Shown in pieces: positions 1 to 8,190 of a stretch of DNA of 64,000 nt; position 1 is the first letter of the stretch, and the number at the start of each line of letters is the position of its first letter. The position numbers were made by a program, and so were the translations under genes. Source of the DNA: Pseudonocardia sp. HH130629-09 (GTDB lineage: Bacteria > Actinomycetota > Actinomycetes > Mycobacteriales > Pseudonocardiaceae); contig NZ_CP011868.1 of assembly GCF_001294645.1 (NCBI RefSeq), positions 186,001 to 250,000 on the forward strand, read 5' to 3'. The notes below the pieces were generated by a model. It was not told where the DNA came from and did not search any database. It saw only the letters and a list, made by a program, of their open reading frames with translations.

Positions 1-188
1 CCGGTGAACCACAGCACCGAACCGGCACCGAAGGTCCGGCTCCCGCCTGCGGCGCAGCACAGCTCGATCCGCCCGGCGTCGACCACGACGACGGCGCCCC
101 GCCACTCGTCCTCGACGTGCGGGCGGACCTCACCGGGGGCGAGCACGACGGTGCGGGTCCATGTCCGCGACGGCGCGTCGTCGTGCAT
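1..188 (-). CDS. Cupin-like small protein, 5' part only (runs off the left edge)
   Basis: Read on the minus strand, an ATG at 188 opens a frame that stays open to base 1 (62 codons). An AGGTGA ribosome binding site lies about 8 bases upstream. The product starts MHDDAPSRTWTR and continues with VVLAPGEVRPHVEDEWRGA and GSRTFGAGSVLWFTG, the short beta-strand and glycine turn pattern of a single-domain cupin-fold protein. Many actinobacteria have small proteins of this look with no known substrate. The metal-binding histidines of enzymatic cupins are not evident in this portion. The C-terminal end lies outside the window, so function cannot be judged. It is divergent from the amidase remnant at 396; the 207 bases between them hold no other gene that I can see. 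Confidence 0.62.
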   Translation of the reverse strand, partial: MHDDAPSRTWTRTVVLAPGEVRPHVEDEWRGAVVVVDAGRIELCCAAGGSRTFGAGSVLWFT

Positions 189-395
189 CGATCATCACCT
201 GCCCGGTCCGGTGCGGGCGTCGTGCCCGCACCAGCTCCGACCGGCCGTCCGGCCCCAAGTCATCGGCCTGTTCGCTCGAACCCAGGACAGCCCCGGGATG
301 CCCAGCACCCGGACGTCCGGTGGGGAGCCACGGCGCCCGTCGGGTGACGGAACATCACGCGATCACGAGCGGTTCACGGAGAGGCGAGTGGACCG

Positions 396-1682
396 ATGCC
401 TGCGCACGATCATGAGTGGCGGGACGCGACGGGATGGGCCGCGGGCATCGCGTCCGGCGAACTCTCTGCGACCGAGGTCGTCGAGACGTACCTCGCGCGC
501 ATCGACCGGCACGATCCGACCCTCAACGCCTTCGTCACCGTGGTCGCCGAGCGTGCTGGCCGAGGCCGCGAACCCCCGTCCGGGCCCGCTCTCGGGTGTC
601 CCGTTCACCGTCAAGGACTCCTTCGACACCGAGTGTGTGCGCACCGCTCGTGGGTCGAGGCTGTTCGCCGAACGGGTGCCGCCGGTGGATGCGAGTGCGG
701 TCGCGCGGCTCCGGGCAGCCGGCGCGGTACTCATCGGCAAGACGAACCTGCCCGACATGTCGTACTGGACCGAGACCGACAACTGCCTGAGCGGGCGCAC
801 CGTCAACCCGTACGACCCGAGCCGTACCCCCGGAGGTTCCAGCGGCGGGGAATCCGCTGCGATCGCTGCCGGTCTCTCGCCCCTCGGCCTGGGGAGCGAC
901 GTCGCGATCTCGGTCCGTGGGCCGGCCCACGACACGGGGATCGCCGCGCTCAAGCCGTCCTACGGCCGCATCCCGCTCGAGGGGCACTTTCCGGCTGCGC
1001 TCCTGCGCTGGTGGCACGCGGGCCCCATGGCGCGCAGTGTGCGGGACCTGCGGCTCGCGCTGGCCGTCATGGACGGGTCGGCGGGTCGAGGCCCTCGTCC
1101 GCCCGCGGCGCCGGGGGCTCGTCAGCAGTGGCGCATCGGCTGGTCGGGGATGCCGTCGGCCCCCTGGCTCCCTCCGTGACCGACACCGTGCGCAGCGCCG
1201 CAGAAGCGCTGGACGAACTGGGGCACCGTGTGCACCGGACCTCGCCGGAGTGGCTCGCCCACCGCGACTGGACGAGTGTGTCCGCCCAGCTCTCCACCGC
1301 CGAGATGCAGCCCTACCTCGAGCAGCTCGTGGCCGGGAGCACCGTCGAACTCCACCAGGTCACCCGTGCGGTGCTTGCCGCCGAGGTCGCAGAGGCCTCG
1401 GTACTCCAGCACGCGGAGCGTGCGGTCGCGACCCTTCGGGCAGATGCCGAGCGCTGGTTCGACTCATGCGATGCGCTGCTGCTGCCGGTGACGCCCTTTC
1501 CCGCGCCGGAGGTGACCGTTCCGTTCGGCGCCGATGATGCCGGGATGCCGATCGGGGTCCAGCTGGTCGCACGTCGGGGGGCGGACGTGTCGCTGCTCGA
1601 CCTCGCCGAGCAGCTCGAGGCGGTCAGCCCGGTGCGTCACCGTCGTCCTTCCGGGGCAGGTGGTGCCGAGAGCCGGCGGTGA
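396..1682 (+). pseudogene. Amidase (amidase signature family), broken by two frameshifts
   Basis: The ATG at 396 follows GGAGAGG and starts a normal amidase N-terminus (SATEVVETYLARIDRHDPTL). The reading then jumps frame near 553-559 and jumps back near the GGGG run at 1147-1150. The three pieces joined make one complete amidase-signature hydrolase of about 430 residues. The catalytic elements can all be read: Lys in PFTVKDS, the cis-Ser in PGGSSGGES and the nucleophile Ser in VAISVRGPA, followed by ALKPSYGRIP. The C-terminal piece contains LLPVTPFPAPEVTVPFGAD and ends at TGA 1680-1682. The first lesion looks like loss of two bases from a GCGC run and the second like loss of one G. Family members hydrolyse amides to acid plus ammonia; the substrate here is unknown. 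As read, no full-length protein can be made. Confidence 0.8.
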
Positions 1683-1870
1683 CGTCGCTGTGCTCAGCGA
1701 CCGGGGCACCGCTGCGGAGTCCGGCATCCGGGGGCCGCTCGTGTGCCTCCGACCGCGAGCCACCCACCGCCCGGCGCCTCCCGGCTCGGGCGCCCTGCCG
1801 GGCAACTAGTACGTTCGCGCGACCAGCGCCGACGCCACGCGGAGGCCCGCTGGAGGGGGGGAAGGACACC

Positions 1871-2671
1871 GTGACGCAACGACGCCGTCCGCGGTTGCAC
1901 GCGCTCGAGGCGACGTCGCTGCCCGCGGCACACGCCAGGGCCCGCGACGCCCGTCGCCGCCATCCGGTGGTCGGGGACCACGCCGCCGCCGTCGTCGCCG
2001 AGGACCTGGACCTGGGCTCGGCGCCCGGACGGGCCGACACGCTGTCCACGTTGCTGCGGGTCGCCGTGTTCGACGAGTGGGTGCGCGAGTTCGCGCGCCG
2101 GCACCCGGGCGGCACCGTGGTCGAGCTGGGGCCGGGGCTGGGCGACCGCGCGGGACGACTCGGCGACGAGGGCCCGGCGCACTGGGTCGACGTCGAGCTG
2201 CCCGGGGTGGCCGAGCTGCGCCGCGAGCTGCTGGCGGGCCCGGCGCACCTGGTGGCCGGGTCCGCGCTCGACGAGGACTGGCTGGAGCTGGCCCGCGACC
2301 TGCCCGGCCCGCACCTGGTCGTCTCCGACCGGGTACTGACGCTGCTGCCCGAGCAGGGCGTGCAGCGGATCGTGTTCACCGCCGCCCGGATGCTCCCGGG
2401 CGCCGAGCTCGTCACCGACCTGCTCTCCCGCGGCGCGGCCGGGCGGCTCGCCGCGGGCCCGCTGCGCGAGCTGGAGGTCGACTGGACCTGCGAGGACCCG
2501 CGCGAGCTCGAGCCGTGGGGGCTGCGCCTGGCCGCCTCCTGCGACGCGGCGTCCCCACCCGCCGAGGTCGCGGCCCGGCTGCCGCGGGCGTCGCGGGCAC
2601 TGGCGGCGGCGCTGCGGGCGACCGCGCTGCGCGGCGAACGCCTGGCCCGCTACGAGATCGTGCCGGTCTGA
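1871..2671 (+). CDS. Class I SAM-dependent methyltransferase, LCMT/PPM1 family
   Basis: The open frame extends further upstream, but the GTG at 1871 is preferred. It sits just after GGAGGGGGGGAAGG and gives a 266-residue protein without the arginine-rich, non-conserved leader. Residues 83-93 (VVELGPGLGDR) are the S-adenosylmethionine-binding glycine loop. The following HWVDVELPGVAELRR is characteristic of the leucine carboxyl methyltransferase-like family, whose bacterial members O-methylate small molecules or carboxylates. Next come VVSDRVLTLLPE and ELVTDLLSRGAAG, corresponding to later core strands. There is no signal peptide, so it should be cytoplasmic. The gene is followed after 51 bases by a beta-lactamase-fold hydrolase in the same direction; a functional link is not evident. 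The substrate cannot be predicted. Confidence 0.78.
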   Translation: MTQRRRPRLHALEATSLPAAHARARDARRRHPVVGDHAAAVVAEDLDLGSAPGRADTLSTLLRVAVFDEWVREFARRHPGGTVVELGPGLGDRAGRLGDEGPAHWVDVELPGVAELRRELLAGPAHLVAGSALDEDWLELARDLPGPHLVVSDRVLTLLPEQGVQRIVFTAARMLPGAELVTDLLSRGAAGRLAAGPLRELEVDWTCEDPRELEPWGLRLAASCDAASPPAEVAARLPRASRALAAALRATALRGERLARYEIVPV

Positions 2672-2722
2672 GCCGGGGCGGCAGGATCGTCAGAACCGTG
2701 GACGCGGCTCGCGGGTAGGGTC

Positions 2723-3979
2723 GTGACCGTGACCTCCCCGACCTTCGGCACGCTCGAGGCGGACCCGGCGGAGGTCGGCCTCGACCCCGCCCGGCTGGCC
2801 CGGATCGACACCCACTTCCGCCGCTACATCGACGACGGCCGCCTCGCCGGCGCGACGATCGCCGTCGCCCGCCACGACCGGCTCGCGCACCTGACCCACC
2901 TCGGCGTCCGCGACCTCGACTCCGCGGCCCCGGTGACCGACGACACGCTGTGGCGCATCTACTCGATGACCAAGCCGATCACCTCGGTCGCCACGCTGAT
3001 ACTGGCCGAGCGTGGCGCGCTGGAGCTCACCGACCCGGTGTCGCGCTACATCCCGGCGTTCGCCGAGCAGCGCGTCTACAGCGGCGGCTCCGCGCAGAAC
3101 CCGGGCACCGTGGCCGCGCTCGAACCGGTGCGGGTGCACCACCTGCTGAACCACACCGCGGGCCTGACCTACGGCTTCCACCACGCCCACCCCGTCGACG
3201 AGATGTACCGGGCCAAGGGCTTCGAGTTCGGCGCACCGTCCGGGATGGACCTCGCGGCCGCGAGCGAGCAGTTCGCGTCGTTCCCGCTGCTGTTCCAGCC
3301 GGGCACCGAATGGAACTACTCGGTGGCCACCGACGTGCTCGGCCGGGTCGTCGAGGTCGCCTCCGGGCGCCGTCTCGACGAGTTCCTCCGCGAGGAGATC
3401 ACCGAGCCGCTCGGCATGACCGACACCGCGTTCTGGGTGCCGGAGGACTCCCCGCAGGCCGGCAGGCTCGCCACGCTCTACAACGCCCGGCCCGGCGGCG
3501 GCCTGGTCGAGAACAAGGTGCTCGCCCGGGCCGCGACCCGCGAGCCCACGTTCCTCTCCGGCGGCGGCGGACTGCTGTCCACCACCGGCGACTACCTGCG
3601 GTTCGCCCGGATGCTCGCCCGCGGCGGTGAGCTCGACGGCGCCCGGATCCTCGGCCCGCGCACGCTGGCCAGGGCAACCCGCAACCACCTGCCCGGCGGC
3701 GGGGACCTCGACACCGTCGGGCGCCCCATCTTCTCCGAGTCCGCGTTCTCCGGTGTCGGCTTCGGCCTCGGCTTCTCCACCGTGGTCGACGGCCCGGCGA
3801 CGAAGGGCTTCGCCAACGAGGGCACGTTCGCCTGGGGCGGGCTGGCCTCCACCGCGTTCTGGGTGGACCCGGTCGACGACATCGCGGTCGTCTTCATGAC
3901 CCAGCTCGTCCCCTCCAGCACCTACCCGATCCGATCCCAGCTCCAGACGCTGGTCCAGCAGGCGGTGACCGTCCGATGA
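2723..3979 (+). CDS. Serine hydrolase, beta-lactamase (class C/EstB) family
   Basis: A 418-residue protein. A second GTG at 2729 would shorten it by two residues. The SxxK motif is S81-M-T-K84, carrying the nucleophile and general base. A tyrosine motif N-Y199-S-V lies where class C beta-lactamases and EstB-type esterases have YxN. The third motif region reads AWGGLAST near the C-terminus, the W-G-G form usual in the esterase/transpeptidase-like branch rather than KTG of true penicillinases. The typical HHLLNHTAGLTYG and WNYSVATDVLGRVVE segments are present. No signal peptide is seen, so a cytoplasmic esterase or amide hydrolase is likelier than secreted beta-lactam resistance. Its stop overlaps the start of the next gene by four bases (ATGA), implying translational coupling. 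Confidence 0.88.
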   Translation: MTVTSPTFGTLEADPAEVGLDPARLARIDTHFRRYIDDGRLAGATIAVARHDRLAHLTHLGVRDLDSAAPVTDDTLWRIYSMTKPITSVATLILAERGALELTDPVSRYIPAFAEQRVYSGGSAQNPGTVAALEPVRVHHLLNHTAGLTYGFHHAHPVDEMYRAKGFEFGAPSGMDLAAASEQFASFPLLFQPGTEWNYSVATDVLGRVVEVASGRRLDEFLREEITEPLGMTDTAFWVPEDSPQAGRLATLYNARPGGGLVENKVLARAATREPTFLSGGGGLLSTTGDYLRFARMLARGGELDGARILGPRTLARATRNHLPGGGDLDTVGRPIFSESAFSGVGFGLGFSTVVDGPATKGFANEGTFAWGGLASTAFWVDPVDDIAVVFMTQLVPSSTYPIRSQLQTLVQQAVTVR

Positions 3980-4380
3980 CCCCACCGAGCCCCGTGCTCA
4001 CCTTCACCATCCGCACGCTCGTCGTCGCCGCCTCGCTGTGGGTGGCGACGGTGCTGGTCGGCGGCATCCGGCTGGAGAGTGGGGGCACCACCACCTCGAT
4101 CCTCACGCTGATCGGCGTCGCCCTGGTGTTCGGCCTGGTCAACGCCGTGGTGAAGCCGATCGTGGCGACGCTGGGCTGCCCGCTCTACATCCTCACGCTG
4201 GGACTGTTCGCGCTCGTGGTGAACGCGCTCATGTTCCTGCTGACGGGCTGGCTGTCGTCGGTGCTGAACCTGCCGTTCGCCGTCGACGGCTTCTGGGCGG
4301 CGTTCTGGGGCGCGATCGTCGTCGGGATCGTGTCGTTCTTCCTGCACCTGGTGATCCCGGACCGGTTCGACGACCGCTGA
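3976..4380 (+). CDS. Small four-helix membrane protein, phage holin family IV-like (PF04020)
   Basis: A 134-residue, almost entirely hydrophobic protein with four predicted membrane spans. These are near residues 8-27, 36-58 (TLIGVALVFGLVNAVV), 64-90 (LYILTLGLFALVVNALMFLL) and 104-130. The pattern NAVVKPI...LGCPLYILTLGL is the signature of the YvlD/holin-like family found in most actinobacteria. The holin name is historical; no lytic role is implied because there is no endolysin or phage gene nearby. It starts inside the stop codon of the preceding hydrolase gene (ATGA overlap), so the two are likely co-expressed. Only six bases separate its end from the convergent tenA-like gene. Confidence 0.85.
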   Translation: MTPPSPVLTFTIRTLVVAASLWVATVLVGGIRLESGGTTTSILTLIGVALVFGLVNAVVKPIVATLGCPLYILTLGLFALVVNALMFLLTGWLSSVLNLPFAVDGFWAAFWGAIVVGIVSFFLHLVIPDRFDDR

Positions 4381-4385
4381 GGCGG

Positions 4386-5054
4386 TCAGACCGGCCAGGT
4401 CTCGCGGCGGTAGGCGCCGTCCCAGAACATCCACTCGTAGCGCGAGGTCGTCGTGAAGTGCTCACGCATGCGACCGAGCTCGGTCGGCGACGCGGCGGCG
4501 CCGACCCGGTCGGTCGCGTCCAGCACGGCCTCGACGACGGCGTGGTACTCCTCACCCGCGTACATGTCGATCCAGCGCTGGTAGACCGGGTCCGGAGAGC
4601 CGGCGCCGACCAGGTGCTCACCGACCCGGCCGTAGATCCAGTAGCAGGGCAGCACCGCGGCGACGCCCTCGGCGTAGGACCCGCCGTACGCGGTCGCGAG
4701 CAGGTAGCTGACGTAGGCGCGGGTGGCCGGGGCGACCGGGATCTCGCGGGCCTGCTCCGCGGTGAGCCCGAGCGCGCCGAGCAGGTCGGCGTGCAGCTCG
4801 CGCTCGGCGGCGATGGCACCGGCGGCGTGCTCGGCGAACATCAGGGTGTCGTCGTCGGTCGGGGCCTTCGCCGCGCACACGGTGAGCGCCGTGGCGTAGC
4901 CGCGCAGGTAGTGCGCGTCCTGGACGATGTAGTGCCGGAACGTCTCGTGCGGCAGCGAGCCGTCGGTCAGCCCGGTGACGAACGGGTGGGCGAGGATCGC
5001 CTGGTACAGGGTGTCGACGTCGGACCACAGCAGGTCCCGGGTGCGGTCGGCCAT
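4386..5054 (-). CDS. tenA: TenA/Thi-4 family aminopyrimidine aminohydrolase (thiaminase II)
   Basis: A 222-residue protein from the ATG at 5054. The frame is open to 5213, but the extra upstream residues are not family-like. TenA hydrolyses aminopyrimidine breakdown products of thiamine so that the pyrimidine can be reused in vitamin B1 synthesis. The active-site set can be read: Asp46 in YIVQDAHYLRGYA, Cys137 in LPCYWIYGRVGEHL and Glu207 in SRYEWMFWDGAY. These positions are offset by two from the well-known Bacillus enzyme, and helix-rich spacing matches the family. No other thiamine gene lies nearby and I see no convincing TPP riboswitch upstream. It converges on the membrane-protein gene ending at 4380. 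Confidence 0.92.
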   Translation of the reverse strand: MADRTRDLLWSDVDTLYQAILAHPFVTGLTDGSLPHETFRHYIVQDAHYLRGYATALTVCAAKAPTDDDTLMFAEHAAGAIAAERELHADLLGALGLTAEQAREIPVAPATRAYVSYLLATAYGGSYAEGVAAVLPCYWIYGRVGEHLVGAGSPDPVYQRWIDMYAGEEYHAVVEAVLDATDRVGAAASPTELGRMREHFTTTSRYEWMFWDGAYRRETWPV

Positions 5055-5264
5055 GCGGCCACGGTATCCACCGGGCTCGGCCGGTCGGGTGATCGCCCGT
5101 GCAACGTCGGCGTGACCGGGGAGGAACACCGCGGTGACGCGGGCCCTGAGATCCTGCGCACGTCGTCTGCTGCTCGGGCGTGGGGGTGTCACCATGGAGG
5201 GCAGGCGAGCCACTCAGTGTGGAGGACGCGCCACGTCCAGTCCCCCTGACGTGGAGGTGAGGGT

Positions 5265-5495
5265 ATGACCGACCCGCAGCCCATGGATCACCACGAGAAG
5301 ATGCGGATCCGCGCGGCCGCGTTCCGTGCGACCCGGATCTACCCCGGACCGGTCGGCGAGCTGATCTCGCGCGAGCTGCTCGGCTGGGAGGACTTCGGAT
5401 ACCGCCTCGGCGGCAACCGGATGGTCCTGAACCTGGTGGACCATGTCATGAAGGCGGTGCCGCCGGAGCGGGCGACGCGCTCCGACGCGGCCTGA
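5265..5495 (+). CDS. Small conserved actinobacterial protein of unknown function
   Basis: A 76-residue protein with an unusually good ribosome binding site (GGAGGTGAG five to seven bases before the ATG). The sequence is basic and helical in the middle (MRIRAAAFRATRIYPGPVGEL, then LISRELLGWEDFGYRLGG). It has no signal peptide, membrane span, cysteine or histidine metal motif. I recognise the look of a small conserved actinobacterial hypothetical protein but cannot assign a role. It is divergent from tenA and convergent with the proline-rich membrane protein gene, whose stop lies only eight bases away. Confidence 0.7.
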   Translation: MTDPQPMDHHEKMRIRAAAFRATRIYPGPVGELISRELLGWEDFGYRLGGNRMVLNLVDHVMKAVPPERATRSDAA

Positions 5496-5502
5496 CCCCT
5501 GC

Positions 5503-6114
5503 TCAGCGCAGGGTCGTCACGGCGACCTCGGCGGCGGCTCCGGTCGGCGGGGTGCCGTCGGCGAGCCCGGCCAGCGCGGCGGACAGGACCAGCATGGCCG
5601 CGATCGTGGTGATGCTGCCGACCCGGCCCAGGACGTCCAGGGTGCGGGCGACGGGTGATGGCCCGTCGGCGCGTCCGTGCCCGGCGGCGCCCTGAGCCGC
5701 GACGACGCCGTGCGGCCGGTCGGGAGTTCCGGTATGGGGTGCCGGGACGGGACTGCCCGTGGGCAGCGCGGGCGTGCCGGCCGGACGCGGGGCCGGACGC
5801 TGAGCCTGACTCGGAATGGCGCGGTACTGCTGTGCGCGCTGCTGCTGCGTGGCCCGGTGCTCCTGCGCCGCACCCGCACGCCCCGCCGACGCCGGCCGCG
5901 GTGCGGGGACGCCTGGTGCCTGCGGGGAGGTCGACCGCGGACGCTCCCGGCGGGGCGCGGGAAGGTCGACGTGGTCCTCGCGACGACGGTGCCGCCCCTC
6001 GACCCGCTCCGTCGGCACGGCCCCACCGACCCGCGGTGCGGGGACCGACGGGGTGGCGGGGAGGGCGCCCAGGGGGCGGCGCGGGCTGGGGATGCGGACG
6101 GCTGGCGCGGACAT
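5503..6114 (-). CDS. Hypothetical Pro/Ala/Arg/Gln-rich protein with one C-terminal membrane segment
   Basis: A protein of about 203 residues. Roughly the first 150 residues are low complexity, rich in proline, alanine, arginine and glutamine (for example HRATQQQRAQQYRAIPSQ). Near the C-terminus is one hydrophobic stretch, ITTIAAMLVLSAALAGLA, followed by a short polar tail. This suggests a disordered cytoplasmic domain anchored by a single span. The start is uncertain: GTG at 6126 and ATG at 6114 are both possible, with only weak ribosome binding sites. No homologous function is recognised. Composition is biased enough that the frame could be spurious, but it is the only frame here with a plausible membrane anchor and a start next to an untranscribed-looking gap. 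Confidence 0.5.
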   Translation of the reverse strand: MSAPAVRIPSPRRPLGALPATPSVPAPRVGGAVPTERVEGRHRRREDHVDLPAPRRERPRSTSPQAPGVPAPRPASAGRAGAAQEHRATQQQRAQQYRAIPSQAQRPAPRPAGTPALPTGSPVPAPHTGTPDRPHGVVAAQGAAGHGRADGPSPVARTLDVLGRVGSITTIAAMLVLSAALAGLADGTPPTGAAAEVAVTTLR

Positions 6115-6324
6115 GACGATCACCACGATCTCGGGGGAGTCGATACGGGGTTCTTCGGGACCCGGTGCGCGCCGCCGGCTCCTGCTTCCACCCGTCTGTC
6201 GTGTCGTACGACCACCCTGTTATCCGGTCACCCTCTACGCCAACCGTCGGAGTGATCACTCCACTCGTTGGGGGTGCACACCCACCCGTGTAGCGGTCCG
6301 TCCATCACGCAGCGTGGTCATACA

Positions 6325-8025
6325 TCACTCCTTCGCTGCGCGCGGAGGCGGCGTCGGCAGCTGCTCGCGGAGGTCCCGCTTGAGCACCTTGCCCGCCGCC
6401 GAGACCGGGATCGCCCCGACCAGATGCACCTCCCGCAGACGTTGGTAGGGCAGCAGACGCTCGTTCAGCCCGTCGACGGCGGCGCGGACCGTGCCCTCGT
6501 CGACGTCGGGTGCGGTGGTCAGGAACGCGACCGGGTGCTCGCCGTCGACCCCGACCGGGCGCCCGACGACGGCCGCACCGGTGACGCCGGGCAGCGCCAG
6601 CAGCCGCTCCTCCAGGTCGCGCGGGTACACGTTGTAGCCCTTGTGGAGCAGCATGTCCTTGAGCCGGTCCACGATGCGCAGGTAGCCGTCCTCGTCGAGG
6701 ACGCCGACGTCGCCGGTGTGCAGCCACCCGTCGCCGTCGAAGGCGGCCGCGGTCTCGGCCGGGCGCCGGTGGTAGCCGCCGGTGACCTGCGGCCCGCGGA
6801 TCCACACCTCGCCCTCGGCCCCGGCGTCGAGCTCCTCCCCGTCCGGTCCGGAGATGCGGATCTCGGTGCCCGCGACCGGCAGCCCGACGGTGCCCGGTCG
6901 CCGGTCCGCCGACCGGGCGGCGGGGCCGAGGGTGGCGGCCATCGTCACCTCGGTCAGGCCGTAGCCCTCGGAGATGACCAGGTCCTCGCCGAGCCAGTCG
7001 CGCAGCGCCCGGATGATCTCGGCCGGCAACGGTGCCGCGCCCGAGGTCAGCGACCGCACCGACGACAGGTCCCCGGCCGTCTCGCGGTGGGCGAGGAGCG
7101 CGGCGTAGACCGGTGGCGCCCCGGACAGCGTGGTGACGGCGAACCGGGTGGCGTCGGCCAGGTAGGCGCGCGGGTCGAAGCGGGCGTGCACGATGGTCGT
7201 CGTCCCGGTGAGCAGCGGGACGTTGAGCCCGCCGATCGTCCCCATCGCGTGGAACCAGGGGGCGATGCCGATCGCCCGTCCGGTGCCGATCGGGGTCGGG
7301 AACTCCGAGACGGGGCCGGGGTCGGCCAGGACGACGCCGGGCCCGTACCCGGTGGTGGTCACGTCCGGCCGGGCGCCGGTGCCCCAGCAGGCGGCCTGCA
7401 GGGCGTTGGTGAGCACGTGCCGGTGGGTGACCCGCACGCCCTTGGACCGGCCGGTGGTCCCACCGGTGTAGGCCAGGTGGGCGAGGTCGCGGTCCGGGTC
7501 CACCTCCAGGTCGGTGCCCGGCGGTGTCGACGGCCTGCCGTCGAGGTACGCACCGAGCCCGGTCACCTCCGGCCCCGGCTGCTCCGGGTCCCCGTGGGCG
7601 CCGGTGACGAGCACGCGCTTCAGCGAGGTCGCCGGCCGCGCGGCGAGTGCCGCGGGCAGCGCCGCCTCCCAGCTGAGGACGACGACGGCCCCCGCGTCGG
7701 CGAGCTGTGCCCCCAGGTCGTCCGGGGCGAGCAGCGGGTTCGCCGGGGTCACGGTGGCCCCGGCCAGGAGCGTCCCCCAGTAGGCGATCGCGTACTGCGG
7801 GCAGTTCGGCAGGTGCAGCGCGACGACGTCGCCGCGGCCAACCCCGTCGGCGTGCAGCGCGTGCGCGAACGCCGAGGCGCGCTCCAGCAGCCCGCGGAAC
7901 GAGAGCTCGTGCCCGGCCTGGTGCAGCACCGTGGTGTCGCCGAACCGGTCGGCGGCGCCGCGGAGCGTCGCGGAGGCCGGCAGCGCGGGCAGGTCCAGGT
8001 CCGGGGCGGGCGAGCGGGCGATCAT
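6325..8025 (-). CDS. Acyl-CoA synthetase / AMP-dependent ligase
   Basis: A 566-residue class I adenylate-forming enzyme that activates a carboxylic acid with ATP and joins it to CoA. The phosphate loop YTGGTTGRSKG lies at residues 186-196. Other family motifs are GYGLTE, the hinge region GWLHTGDVGVLDEDGYL with DRLKDML, and the catalytic lysine at 546 in PVSAAGKVLKRDL. The central AP-WFHAMGTIGGLNVPL segment fits the medium/long-chain fatty acyl-CoA synthetase branch. The specific acid cannot be read. It lies 165 bases downstream of the large LuxR-type regulator on the same strand, so it may be that regulator's target. A second, unrelated-context AMP ligase is at 48483-50135. Confidence 0.9.
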   Translation of the reverse strand: MIARSPAPDLDLPALPASATLRGAADRFGDTTVLHQAGHELSFRGLLERASAFAHALHADGVGRGDVVALHLPNCPQYAIAYWGTLLAGATVTPANPLLAPDDLGAQLADAGAVVVLSWEAALPAALAARPATSLKRVLVTGAHGDPEQPGPEVTGLGAYLDGRPSTPPGTDLEVDPDRDLAHLAYTGGTTGRSKGVRVTHRHVLTNALQAACWGTGARPDVTTTGYGPGVVLADPGPVSEFPTPIGTGRAIGIAPWFHAMGTIGGLNVPLLTGTTTIVHARFDPRAYLADATRFAVTTLSGAPPVYAALLAHRETAGDLSSVRSLTSGAAPLPAEIIRALRDWLGEDLVISEGYGLTEVTMAATLGPAARSADRRPGTVGLPVAGTEIRISGPDGEELDAGAEGEVWIRGPQVTGGYHRRPAETAAAFDGDGWLHTGDVGVLDEDGYLRIVDRLKDMLLHKGYNVYPRDLEERLLALPGVTGAAVVGRPVGVDGEHPVAFLTTAPDVDEGTVRAAVDGLNERLLPYQRLREVHLVGAIPVSAAGKVLKRDLREQLPTPPPRAAKE

Positions 8026-8190
8026 GCGGGCACCCCCGCTCCGTTGCCGGTCCGGGACGGTGGGACGACCCCGTGGGCGACCATGCGACCTCCATCGGTC
8101 TGCTGGTGACGTGCGGTACGGCCGACCCTAGGCACGACCGGTGGCGCACGTCACGGCCCGCACGGGGAGGGGACAGCCGGTGGGCAGGGT

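Noticed and set aside
2723..3979. Beta-lactam resistance gene
   Set aside because: SxxK is present, but the third motif is W-G-G rather than K-T-G, and there is no signal peptide; an esterase-type role is likelier.
3976..4380. Phage remnant suggested by the holin family name
   Set aside because: The family is widespread chromosomal membrane protein; no phage genes, att sites or composition change around it.
5055..5264. TPP riboswitch upstream of tenA
   Set aside because: A CTGAGA-like hexamer is present on the plus strand only, and the paired helices and second conserved element are missing on the tenA strand.
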